DNA of 7,012 nt. It comes from Ferruginibacter sp. (GTDB taxonomy: Bacteria > Bacteroidota > Bacteroidia > Chitinophagales > Chitinophagaceae). Positions 1 through 7,012 of the stretch are shown one piece after another. How positions within the stretch are numbered: position 1 is the first letter of the stretch; each line of letters begins with the position of its first letter. The notes beneath the pieces were generated by a model that ran no database searches, had not been told where the DNA came from, and saw only the letters and a program-made list of their open reading frames with translations. The translations under genes were made by a program, and so were the position numbers. The stretch is taken from contig JANXTN010000223.1 in the NCBI GenBank assembly GCA_025352435.1, positions 1-7,012 of the forward strand, in the 5' to 3' direction.

Positions 1-1
1 A

Positions 2-763
2 CTTAAACTGGCGAAAAAGGCATTTGATGAAAATACCATCAAGCTTTTATCAAACCATAAATTTTACACAACGTATTGTAAAGAAATTTTGAATGATGTG
101 AAAAAAGACAACATTAAAAAAATAAAAACTGAAATAAGGACTGAAGAAAAGTTAAATCCTTCTCAACTGGAAATTACAGAAAAAGATGGAACCACTAAAG
201 GAATGCAAACGATGCTGCGTCTTGCATCTTCTAACCACATCAAATTAAGTGAGATGGCAGATCATAAAGCGAATATTCTTATTTCTGTAAATGCTATAAT
301 TATATCAGTTATTCTTTCCCAATTAGTAAAAAAGTTAGATTCCAATCCATATCTCACTATACCCACCATTACATTTTTAACTTTTGCTGTAATAACAATT
401 GTGATAGCTATTTTATCTACCAGGCCCAAACTAAACACAGGTACCTTTGAGCAGCAGGATATCATCAACAAAAAAACCAATCTTCTGTTCTTTGGTAATT
501 TTCATAAAATGTCTTACCAGCAATATGAAGGTGCTATGCGCACAATGATGAAAGATTCAGATTATTTATACTCCTCCATAGTGAAGGATATATTTTATTT
601 GGGTCAGGTGCTGGGGAAAAAATACAAATTGATTCGTCTTGCTTATAACATGTTTATGCTAGGCATCATTGTGTCCGTAATTGCTTTTAGTGTTGCAGCA
701 TTATTATATGGTGGTGCACCTACCGAAACTGTTATAAAAAATACCTACGGTTCTCCATTTTAA
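2..763 (+). CDS. PycTM-family (DUF5706) membrane protein, 3' part; probably the C-terminal half of an HD-domain/PycTM fusion
   Basis: The reading frame is open to the left edge, so the true start lies outside; the TTG at 89 is only an internal codon. 253 residues are visible. Residues 1-60 are hydrophilic and Lys/Glu-rich. The PycTM region then opens with an SNHIKLSEMADHKANILISV block (about 78-97), running into a first membrane helix at about 90-109. A second helix lies at about 118-139 and a third at about 213-236. Between helices 2 and 3 lies a cytoplasmic segment with the family-typical FFGNFHKMS (about 163-171) and IFYLGQVLGKKY (about 197-208). In the known family, PycTM proteins are membrane effectors of Pycsar defence, triggered by cyclic pyrimidine nucleotides. 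Bacteroidota chromosomal versions often carry an N-terminal HD phosphohydrolase domain; the first 30 visible residues would suit the end of such a domain, but no HD motif is in view. It sits 10 bases before ppk1, probably in the same operon. Family confidence is high; function is uncertain. Confidence 0.85.
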   Translation, partial: LKLAKKAFDENTIKLLSNHKFYTTYCKEILNDVKKDNIKKIKTEIRTEEKLNPSQLEITEKDGTTKGMQTMLRLASSNHIKLSEMADHKANILISVNAIIISVILSQLVKKLDSNPYLTIPTITFLTFAVITIVIAILSTRPKLNTGTFEQQDIINKKTNLLFFGNFHKMSYQQYEGAMRTMMKDSDYLYSSIVKDIFYLGQVLGKKYKLIRLAYNMFMLGIIVSVIAFSVAALLYGGAPTETVIKNTYGSPF

Positions 764-773
764 AATGTAGCAA

Positions 774-2816
774 ATGTTGTTTAACAGAGATCTTATTTGG
801 TTAACCTTTAATGACAGGGTGTTGGAGGAAGCTAAAGATCCTACTGTACCATTATATGAAAGACTCCGTTTTCTTTCAATATTTTCTTCAAACTTAGATG
901 AGTTTTTTAGGGTGAGATATCCGGTTGTGGTAGCATTTTCTAAATTAAACAAGAAAATAATAAGGAAAGAATCTTTTTTAACAGAAGAAGATTTAACGGA
1001 GAAGATTCAAAACTTTATCAACCTGCAACTAAACCGTTTTGGAAATCTTTTAATAAACGATCTTATTCCATCACTGAAAGAGAAAGGCATTTTTTTTTAT
1101 TACAGTAAACCACTTTTACCGCAACATATTGCGGAAGCCAAGCAAATCTTTTTATCAAGAGTACTTTCCTTTATACAACCTGTTTTTTTAAGTGCAGAGA
1201 GTGCCTATGATTTTTTACCGGAAAATAATCACCTGTATTTTATAGTTACATTGTCCAATCCTCATAATAATATGGTGAGTCATGTTTCTATAAATATTCC
1301 TTCCCATAAACTCAGCAGGTTTTTCGTATTGACTCCTATTGATGGAATGAATTATGTAGTTTTTATTGATGATGTTATCCGGGGAAACATTAATATTATT
1401 TTTCCTGGGCAAAATATTGAAAGTATTTACAGTATTAAGTTTAACAGAGATGCAGAAATAAACTTAGGAGATGAATATACTACCAATGTGCTGGAAAAAA
1501 TTGAAAAGCAATTGACAAAAAGAGATGTAGGAGCACCTTCCCGTTTTCTATTTGAACATGGTATGCCATCTTACCTGCAGCTTTTTTTATCGACTTTTTT
1601 TAAGGCAGATATGAAAGATATGTTTGAAGGTGGCAGATATCATAACCTAAGCAATCTTTATAATTTTCCTTCTTTTGATAAAAATTTGTTTTACAAAAAA
1701 CAGGAAGCCATCCATTATCCACCAATTGAAGGGGGAGATATTTTTGCAAATATTTCAGCTAAAGATATTTTACTACACTTGCCCTATCAATCATACATAC
1801 CGGTACTTAGTTTTTTTAATCAGGCTGCTGTAGATGCAGATGTAAAAGAAATTTATATTACGCTTTACCGAGTAGCGGCTGAGTCTCACATAGTAAATGC
1901 AATGATAAGTGCTGCCAAAAACGGTAAAAAAGTGACCGCTTTTATAGAATTAAAAGCACGGTTTGATGAAGCAAATAATATAAAATGGAGCAGGGTAATG
2001 AAAGATGCCGGTGTAAGGATAATATATAGTGACCCTTCTATAAAAGTGCATTCAAAAATTGCTCTGGTAAAAAAAGAAGTGGCCGGAAAAAAATTATGTT
2101 ATGCCGTTTTAAGTACAGGGAATTTTAATGAAACTACTGCATTGTTCTATACTGATCATGTTTTAATGACGGCGAAGGCTGAAGTATGTGAAGAGCTGGA
2201 AATACTTTTCGACTATCTTCAAAATAAAAAAAATCAGCCAAAAAAATCATTGGTTTTTAAAGAATTGATGGTGGCTCAATTTAATTTAATTGACCAGTTT
2301 GAAATGCTGATCAACAAAGAGATTGCAAAACATCAAAATGGATATGCTGCAAAAATCAGGATTAAAGTAAATAATTTAGAAGAACCTTATTTGATAAATT
2401 TATTGTACAAGGCAAGCGCAGCGGGTGTTTCTGTTGAGTTGATAGTAAGGAGTATTTGCTGCCTAATACCTGAACAGGAAAAAATAAGTGAAAACATTAT
2501 TGTAAAAAGATTGGTTGATAAATATCTTGAGCATACAAGATTATTTGTTTTTGGTGCGGATGATAATGCTGTTGTGGTGATGGGTTCTGCTGATTTAATG
2601 ACTAGAAACCTCAGACGTAGAATAGAAGTATGTATTGATGTTAAGGATCTACATTGTAAGCAGCAATTGATTCACTACTTTCAACTACAATGGCAGGACA
2701 ATACCAAAACATCAAGAATTTTAAATAATGGAGAACAAGTGAGAGAGGAGACTATAGGCGTTGAACACAATGCACAAAACGACATTTATGATTACCTGAA
2801 AAAAATATCATGCTAA
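774..2816 (+). CDS. ppk1: Polyphosphate kinase 1
   Basis: Makes inorganic polyphosphate reversibly from the terminal phosphate of ATP. The 680 residues are close to the 688 of the E. coli enzyme, and the gene looks complete. The N-terminal domain has LIWLTFNDRVLEEA (7-20) and SSNLDEFF (38-45), where Asn40 corresponds to the ATP-contacting Asn45 of E. coli. In the first catalytic domain Arg366 (TLYR) and Arg396 (ELKARFDE) match the metal/phosphate-binding Arg375 and Arg405. His426 in KVHSK matches the autophosphorylated His435. In the second catalytic domain His587 (LEHTRLF) matches His592 and is followed by GSADLMTRNLRRRIEV. The 9-residue offset is constant for Arg366, Arg396 and His426, so this region has no net insertion or deletion. 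ATG 774 is the first possible start, since an in-frame TAG lies at 768; no Shine-Dalgarno is seen. The last 7 bases overlap the cyclase gene, implying co-translation. Very secure identification. Confidence 0.98.
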   Translation: MLFNRDLIWLTFNDRVLEEAKDPTVPLYERLRFLSIFSSNLDEFFRVRYPVVVAFSKLNKKIIRKESFLTEEDLTEKIQNFINLQLNRFGNLLINDLIPSLKEKGIFFYYSKPLLPQHIAEAKQIFLSRVLSFIQPVFLSAESAYDFLPENNHLYFIVTLSNPHNNMVSHVSINIPSHKLSRFFVLTPIDGMNYVVFIDDVIRGNINIIFPGQNIESIYSIKFNRDAEINLGDEYTTNVLEKIEKQLTKRDVGAPSRFLFEHGMPSYLQLFLSTFFKADMKDMFEGGRYHNLSNLYNFPSFDKNLFYKKQEAIHYPPIEGGDIFANISAKDILLHLPYQSYIPVLSFFNQAAVDADVKEIYITLYRVAAESHIVNAMISAAKNGKKVTAFIELKARFDEANNIKWSRVMKDAGVRIIYSDPSIKVHSKIALVKKEVAGKKLCYAVLSTGNFNETTALFYTDHVLMTAKAEVCEELEILFDYLQNKKNQPKKSLVFKELMVAQFNLIDQFEMLINKEIAKHQNGYAAKIRIKVNNLEEPYLINLLYKASAAGVSVELIVRSICCLIPEQEKISENIIVKRLVDKYLEHTRLFVFGADDNAVVVMGSADLMTRNLRRRIEVCIDVKDLHCKQQLIHYFQLQWQDNTKTSRILNNGEQVREETIGVEHNAQNDIYDYLKKISC

Positions 2817-3883
2817 AATCTACATCCAAATTTTCAATATTTCAGGGAATAAAGAAGTACCGCATAAGGCGTGTTTTGTTTATTGCATTATTTTGGACAG
2901 GCATTGATTTTATTACCACTATTCTCAATCTTAATACCCCGGAAAATCATACAAAATCTATTTTAACAAGAGCAACACTTGTATTTTTAATGAGTGGTGT
3001 TATGGGATATCTTTTTGTTTATACATTAAGAAATGTTTTTAAAAATCGCCCTCTCCTTGTAAACTTTTTTGCTAAAACATTCATATTATTATTTGCGGCA
3101 CTTGCCATGAATTTTCTGGCACACTTATCCAACAATTTGTTTGTAGAAAAACTAAGCCTTGGTAAAAGTCTTGCCGACTTTTACCAATATACCACAAGTC
3201 AGAACTGGCTTTTGAAAAGAACACTTTATTGGCTTGTTATATTTGCCATAACGCAGCTCTACTTAGAGATCAATGACAAATATGCCCCAGGCGTATTTCT
3301 TGATATTCTGGCAGGAAAATATATTACGCCTCGAAATGAAAACCGGATCATCATGTTTATTGATCTTAAAGATTCAACCCCAATTGCAGAAAAACTTGGG
3401 CATCAAAATAACTTTTTATTTATACGGGAATTCATATACGATTTATCATTGGCGCTCATAGAACACAATGGAATAATCTATCAGTATGTAGGAGATGAAA
3501 TTGTGGTATCGTGGAAGTACAATAAAGAAAATATGAAGAACTGTTTAGCCTCAATCATAACAGGAAGAAAAAATATACAAAAACGCAGCGAACATTATCG
3601 CAGAGTATATAATATAATTCCCGAGTTTAGAATCGGCATACACTTAGGAGATGTTACAGTAGGGGAAATTGGAGTTATTAAAAAAGACCTTGCTATGAGT
3701 GGCGATACTATGAATACTACTGCCCGTATAAGAAGCGCCTGTAATGAACTAAACCAAAAGTTTATAGTCTCAAAAGATTTTGTTGAAAAAAGTAGCCTCA
3801 AAAGCTTTCAGATAGAAGATCTTGGTATTGTTGAATTAAAAGGTAAAGCGAGTGGTATTGAACTTTTTGCATTGAAAATTTGA
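2810..3883 (+). CDS. Membrane-bound class III nucleotide cyclase (adenylate/guanylate cyclase family)
   Basis: Predicted to make a cyclic nucleotide from an NTP at the inner face of the cytoplasmic membrane. The 357 residues have about four hydrophobic helices (roughly 21-41, 56-74, 86-106, 136-153), a short linker, and a C-terminal class III cyclase domain (about 176-357). Asp185 (FIDLKDST) and Asp229 (YVGDE) are the two metal-binding aspartates. Asn302 and Arg306 (NTTAR) are the ribose- and phosphate-contacting pair. HLGDVTVGEIG (278-288) and LKGKASGIELF (343-353) are also family-typical. The two base-selecting positions do not carry the usual adenylate pair: Gln225 stands where Lys is expected and, by hand alignment, Ala295 where Asp is expected. 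Substrate (ATP, GTP, CTP or UTP) is therefore open. No PAS, HAMP or other named sensor domain is seen; the membrane part may itself sense. ATG 2810 overlaps the end of ppk1 and is the first start in frame. Cyclase family is sure; product is not. Confidence 0.93.
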   Translation: MLKSTSKFSIFQGIKKYRIRRVLFIALFWTGIDFITTILNLNTPENHTKSILTRATLVFLMSGVMGYLFVYTLRNVFKNRPLLVNFFAKTFILLFAALAMNFLAHLSNNLFVEKLSLGKSLADFYQYTTSQNWLLKRTLYWLVIFAITQLYLEINDKYAPGVFLDILAGKYITPRNENRIIMFIDLKDSTPIAEKLGHQNNFLFIREFIYDLSLALIEHNGIIYQYVGDEIVVSWKYNKENMKNCLASIITGRKNIQKRSEHYRRVYNIIPEFRIGIHLGDVTVGEIGVIKKDLAMSGDTMNTTARIRSACNELNQKFIVSKDFVEKSSLKSFQIEDLGIVELKGKASGIELFALKI

Positions 3884-3898
3884 TTGGTTATAATTTTG
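3866..3898 (+). promoter_or_regulatory. Bacteroidota-type promoter candidate for the S9 peptidase gene
   Basis: TTTG at 3866-3869 and TAATTTTG at 3891-3898 match the Bacteroidota -33 (TTTG) and -7 (TAnnTTTG) elements, with a 21-base spacer inside the range accepted for this group. The -33 element lies in the last codons of the cyclase gene. Transcription would start near 3903-3906, leaving a leader of about 30 bases before ATG 3936. Short AT-rich motifs arise easily by chance here, so this remains a candidate, but placement directly before a gene after a 52-base gap supports it. Confidence 0.5.
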
Positions 3899-3905
3899 TA
3901 TTATC

Positions 3906-3921
3906 TTAAACTTTCGTTTAA
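3906..3921 (+). repeat. Short inverted repeat in the leader of the S9 peptidase gene
   Basis: TTAAAC (3906-3911) and GTTTAA (3916-3921) are exact reverse complements around a TTTC loop, lying just after the predicted transcription start. The stem has six pairs with only one G-C, so it would be weak as RNA structure. It could be a small operator or mRNA 5'-end hairpin, or chance in AT-rich sequence. Confidence 0.25.
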
Positions 3922-3935
3922 AATTTTACAAACCT

Positions 3936-6899
3936 ATGATCAAAACTTTATTAGCTACTTTTTTATTATGTGCATTTTTCAATCTTCAGGCACAAGTTAA
4001 AAAACCCCTTACTCATGCTGTGTACGATGGGTGGAAATCCGTCGGAGAAAGACTCATCAGCAACGATGGAAAATTTGTTGTGTACACAATTGTACCACAA
4101 GAAGGCGATGGTGTACTGGTGGTAAGTGATATTGAAACTGGAAGAAAAAAAGAATATGAAAGAGGGTATGCTCCTCAAATTTCACAGGATAACAAGTATG
4201 TTTTCTTTAAAATAAAACCCCGATATCAGGATACGAGGCAAGCTCGAATCAAGAAAAAAAAGCCGGAAGAAATGCCTAAAGATTCTTTGGGTATGATTAC
4301 ACTGAGTACAGAAAGTCTTACAAAAATCCCACTGATAAAATCTTTTAAAGCGCCTGAAAAAGGAAGTGGATGGGTCGCATACTTGGCGGAAAAGCCAATG
4401 CCGGATACCTTTTCCAAAAAAGGAATCCCTGATTCTATTAAAATAAAAATTGATGGCCTGGTAAAGGTTGCGGACTCGTTATTAAGAAGATCGCTTGATT
4501 CTGTAAAAGGCAAGGTGGAAAAAGCAGAAGTGATTCTGGCAACACAAAAAGCTGTAGAAGAAATTTATAAAAAAGCTAAAGATTTATTTTTAGATGCTGA
4601 GGGTGAAGAACCCGGTGCTGACAAATTGCAGGAAGGAACTGAACTCTCTGTAAAAAATTTGAATACAGGATCAGTTAAGAAATTTAATCAAGTTAATGAA
4701 TACTTTTTTGATAAAAATGGTTCCCAACTTTTAATAAAAACTTTGAAAGCACCAAAGGATACGCTCAGCAAGGCTAATGTAATATTGTATAATTTGGTAG
4801 CAGATAAAACTGATACAATTCTGCAGGGTTTTAATGAGGCTAAAAATTTTGTTTTTGATGAGGAAGGACAACAACTTGCTTTTGTTGCGGAAAGAGACAG
4901 CACTGCCAAATCATTACAAAAATTTTATAAACTATGGTATTATAAAAATGGCCTTGATAGTGCAGTTATGCAGGCTGATAAAAATACCTCAGGCATTATT
5001 AAAGGGAACACGATCAGCGAAAATGCAGATTTAAAATTCAGTAAAGACGGAAAAAAACTGTTTTTTGGAACAGCAACTATCTTACCAGCCAAAGACACAA
5101 CGCTTGTAGATTTTGAACTTGCACGCCTTGATGTGTGGACCTACAATGATGATTACCTGCAACCTCAACAACTTAAACAATTACCACAGGAACTTAAACG
5201 AAGCTTTACTGCTGTAATCGTACCAGGGCAAAATAATCTTGTACAACTCGGTGCAGATTCTTCCGAAACTGTTTCTTTAATAAATGAAGGTAATGCCGAT
5301 TATGTTTTGGCACAGTCTACCAAAGGAAATAGAATAGCATCGCAGTGGGAGGGAAGGGCATTAACCAATGCTTACCTGATAAATGTAAAAACAGGAAAGA
5401 GTACATTAATTTCTAAAAATAATATTGGTAGGTTAATATCATCTCCAATGGGAAAATATATTTATTGGTATGATGCAGTGAAGCAAAATTACATGGCATA
5501 CAATACTGCTACAGCCGCTATTAAAAACATATCTGAAAAGATTAAAACTCCTTTGTATGACACGGAAAATGATGTGCCAGATTATGCGGACGCTATTGGT
5601 GTTGCTGGGGTAACTGCAGACGATAAATACATTTTGCTTCAGGATGAATATGATATCTGGAAGGTAGACCCAAATGATGCGGAACTGCCGATTAATATTA
5701 CAAATGGCTTTGGAAGAAAAAACAAAATAAAATTTGATTATGTAAATACCGATCCTGAAAAACGATTTATAAATTCTACAGAAACAGTCCTCTTAAGAAG
5801 TCAAAACAAACTAAACAAAAATGGTGGATTCTACAAGGTTAATGTGAATGAGGTAAAAGATCCGGTATTGTTAAATACAGGTGCACACTCTTTTTCAGCT
5901 CCTTTAAAAGCAAAAAACACTGATAAATATATTTTTGTACAATCAGACATAAATGCAGCTGAATTGTATGCAACAAAAGATTTTAAACAATTAAAAAAAT
6001 TAACCGATGTTGCTGCTCAGCAAAAAGATTATAACTGGCTTTCTGCAGATTTAATGCGCTGGAAAATGTTTGACGGTAAAATGAGTGAAGGCCTGATTTT
6101 TAAACCTGAAAACTTTGACCCAACAAAAAAATATCCTGTAATATTATATTTCTATGAGCGCAATGCAGATCTGCTGTACAATTACAGAGCTCCGGCGCCA
6201 AGTGCATCCACAATCAATATTCCATACTTTGTAAGCAATGGTTATATAGTTTTCGATCCAAACATTTATTATAAAAAAGGTGAGCCTGGACAAAGTGCTT
6301 ACAATAGTGTAGTAAGTGCCGCAAAAATGCTTGCAAAAATGCCATGGGTGGATAGTAGCAGAATGGCTATACAAGGACAAAGTTGGGGTGGTTACCAAGT
6401 GGCATATCTAGTAACAAAAACAAATATGTTTAGAGCAGCGGGAGCCGGTGCGCCCGTAGCTAATATGACGAGTGCGTATGGTGGAATAAGATGGGGAGTT
6501 GGGATTAACAGGCAATTTCAATATGAAAAAACACAGAGCAGGATTGGAGCCACACTTTGGCAAAGGCCGGATTTGTACATAAAAAATTCCCCGCTCTTTG
6601 CTGCCGATAAAATAAAAACCCCATTGTTGATAATGCACAATGATGCCGATGGTTCTGTGCCGTGGTATCAAGGAATTGAATTGTTTACAGCAATGAAAAG
6701 ATTAGGCAAAAAAGTTTGGATGCTGGAGTACAATGGTGAAGACCATAACCTTGTTGAAAGAAAAAACCGAAAAGATTTATCTGTAAGATTGGGACAATTT
6801 TTTGATTATTATTTAAAAGATGCACCTGCTGCTGATTGGATAAAGAAAGGTGTTCCCGCTACGCAGAAAGGGATAAGCTGGGGTTTGGAAGTGAATTAA
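3936..6899 (+). CDS. Secreted S9 family (prolyl oligopeptidase-like) serine peptidase
   Basis: Predicted exported peptidase cutting short peptides, often after Pro or a small residue in this family; the actual substrate is unknown. The 987 residues begin with a signal peptide (Lys3, hydrophobic core about 4-16, probable cut after Ala19 in LQAQ). There is no lipobox, so it is probably soluble in the periplasm or outside. A long beta-propeller-like region (about 30-720) precedes the alpha/beta-hydrolase catalytic domain (about 740-970). The catalytic triad is visible: Ser816 in GQSWGGY, Asp905 in NDADGSVP and His937 in GEDHNL. It is longer than classical S9 enzymes (about 700-750 residues); part of the excess is a charged, helical-looking insert at about 152-234 with many Lys and Glu. 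ATG 3936 is chosen because the signal peptide follows at once. It is set off from the cyclase by 52 bases and its own promoter candidate, and is followed by a strong terminator, so it is probably monocistronic. Family is secure; specificity is not. Confidence 0.95.
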   Translation: MIKTLLATFLLCAFFNLQAQVKKPLTHAVYDGWKSVGERLISNDGKFVVYTIVPQEGDGVLVVSDIETGRKKEYERGYAPQISQDNKYVFFKIKPRYQDTRQARIKKKKPEEMPKDSLGMITLSTESLTKIPLIKSFKAPEKGSGWVAYLAEKPMPDTFSKKGIPDSIKIKIDGLVKVADSLLRRSLDSVKGKVEKAEVILATQKAVEEIYKKAKDLFLDAEGEEPGADKLQEGTELSVKNLNTGSVKKFNQVNEYFFDKNGSQLLIKTLKAPKDTLSKANVILYNLVADKTDTILQGFNEAKNFVFDEEGQQLAFVAERDSTAKSLQKFYKLWYYKNGLDSAVMQADKNTSGIIKGNTISENADLKFSKDGKKLFFGTATILPAKDTTLVDFELARLDVWTYNDDYLQPQQLKQLPQELKRSFTAVIVPGQNNLVQLGADSSETVSLINEGNADYVLAQSTKGNRIASQWEGRALTNAYLINVKTGKSTLISKNNIGRLISSPMGKYIYWYDAVKQNYMAYNTATAAIKNISEKIKTPLYDTENDVPDYADAIGVAGVTADDKYILLQDEYDIWKVDPNDAELPINITNGFGRKNKIKFDYVNTDPEKRFINSTETVLLRSQNKLNKNGGFYKVNVNEVKDPVLLNTGAHSFSAPLKAKNTDKYIFVQSDINAAELYATKDFKQLKKLTDVAAQQKDYNWLSADLMRWKMFDGKMSEGLIFKPENFDPTKKYPVILYFYERNADLLYNYRAPAPSASTINIPYFVSNGYIVFDPNIYYKKGEPGQSAYNSVVSAAKMLAKMPWVDSSRMAIQGQSWGGYQVAYLVTKTNMFRAAGAGAPVANMTSAYGGIRWGVGINRQFQYEKTQSRIGATLWQRPDLYIKNSPLFAADKIKTPLLIMHNDADGSVPWYQGIELFTAMKRLGKKVWMLEYNGEDHNLVERKNRKDLSVRLGQFFDYYLKDAPAADWIKKGVPATQKGISWGLEVN

Positions 6900-6917
6900 A
6901 AATTTTAACACAAAAGA

Positions 6918-6972
6918 AAAAGGGTCAAACTTGAATTTCCTTCAGCTTGACCCTTTTGCATTTTTTCTTTTT
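6918..6972. terminator. Intrinsic terminator, probably working in both directions
   Basis: AAAAGGGTCAA (6918-6928) pairs perfectly with TTGACCCTTTT (6947-6957) to give an 11-pair stem. The 18-base loop can fold further, with TTGAA (6931-6935) pairing to TTCAG (6941-6945). On the plus strand a T-rich run (6961-6972) follows, ending transcription of the S9 peptidase gene. On the minus strand the A-rich run at 6912-6921 reads as a U tract, so the same hairpin can end the convergent gene whose stop codon lies at 6976-6978. Confidence 0.88.
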
Positions 6973-6975
6973 AAA

Positions 6976-7011
6976 TTATTTTCCAAACAATCCTTTTATC
7001 GAATCAATAAT
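6976..7011 (-). CDS. C-terminal end of a convergent gene, product unknown
   Basis: Read on the minus strand from the right edge, one frame gives IIDSIKGLFGK followed by a TAA stop (6978 down to 6976). An amphipathic tail ending in GLFGK is common at the C-terminus of small Bacteroidota proteins, and the stop lies just before a hairpin able to terminate on this strand. Only 11 codons are visible, so neither family nor function can be given. The call rests on the tail composition and the terminator position, and could be chance. Confidence 0.45.
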   Translation of the reverse strand: MIDSIKGLFGK

Positions 7012-7012
7012 T

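Noticed and set aside
765..770. ATG TAG minimal open reading frame just before ppk1
   Set aside because: It is a start directly followed by a stop and lies in the ppk1 frame; a chance occurrence in the gap is enough to explain it.
704..952. 82-codon open frame on the minus strand across the junction of the PycTM gene and ppk1
   Set aside because: It overlaps the conserved N-terminus of ppk1 and the end of the PycTM gene, and its translation has no recognisable features.
3884..3935. Terminator between the cyclase and the S9 peptidase
   Set aside because: The only hairpin (3906-3921) is weak and A/T-rich, and it lies after a promoter candidate, so it does not look like an intrinsic terminator. 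Some read-through from the upstream operon is therefore possible.
4226..4513. 95-codon open frame on the minus strand inside the S9 peptidase gene
   Set aside because: It is fully contained in a well-supported gene, shows no recognisable family motif, and looks like an antisense shadow.
1..7012. Mobile element, CRISPR array, tRNA or rRNA
   Set aside because: I saw no transposase or integrase motifs, no regularly spaced repeats, and no tRNA- or rRNA-like stretch; nearly all of the window is coding.

Overview
The window comes from an AT-rich bacterial chromosome, most likely Bacteroidota and probably a Chitinophagales or Sphingobacteriales relative. Several signs agree. No start codon has a clear Shine-Dalgarno sequence. 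A TTTG / TAnnTTTG promoter of the Bacteroidota type sits before the last plus-strand gene. The secreted peptidase carries an LQAQ-type signal peptide. The first gene belongs to the membrane effector family (DUF5706, PycTM) that in Bacteroidota is often attached to an HD domain. The lineage call is inference; there is no rRNA or other marker gene here.

Layout: positions 2-763 hold the 3' part of a PycTM-like membrane protein whose start lies outside the window. Ten bases later comes an intact polyphosphate kinase 1 (774-2816). Its last seven bases overlap a class III nucleotide cyclase with about four membrane segments (2810-3883). These three genes are packed like one transcription unit with no visible internal promoter or terminator. 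A 52-base gap with its own promoter candidate leads to a large secreted S9 (prolyl oligopeptidase-like) serine peptidase (3936-6899). A strong hairpin that can terminate in both directions (6918-6972) follows. The window ends in what looks like the last 11 codons of a convergent minus-strand gene (6976-7011).

How the genes may work together: the three-gene unit puts a possible cyclic-nucleotide source (membrane cyclase), a possible cyclic-nucleotide responder (PycTM family, the family of Pycsar anti-phage membrane effectors) and the polyphosphate synthase side by side. This could be a stress-signalling unit that links a cyclic nucleotide to polyphosphate, or a Pycsar-like arrangement embedded in a housekeeping locus. 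The cyclase has its metal-binding Asp residues but lacks the usual Lys/Asp pair that selects adenine, so its product cannot be read from the sequence. The functional link is inference from gene order. The peptidase appears to be a separate transcription unit with a general role in peptide breakdown.
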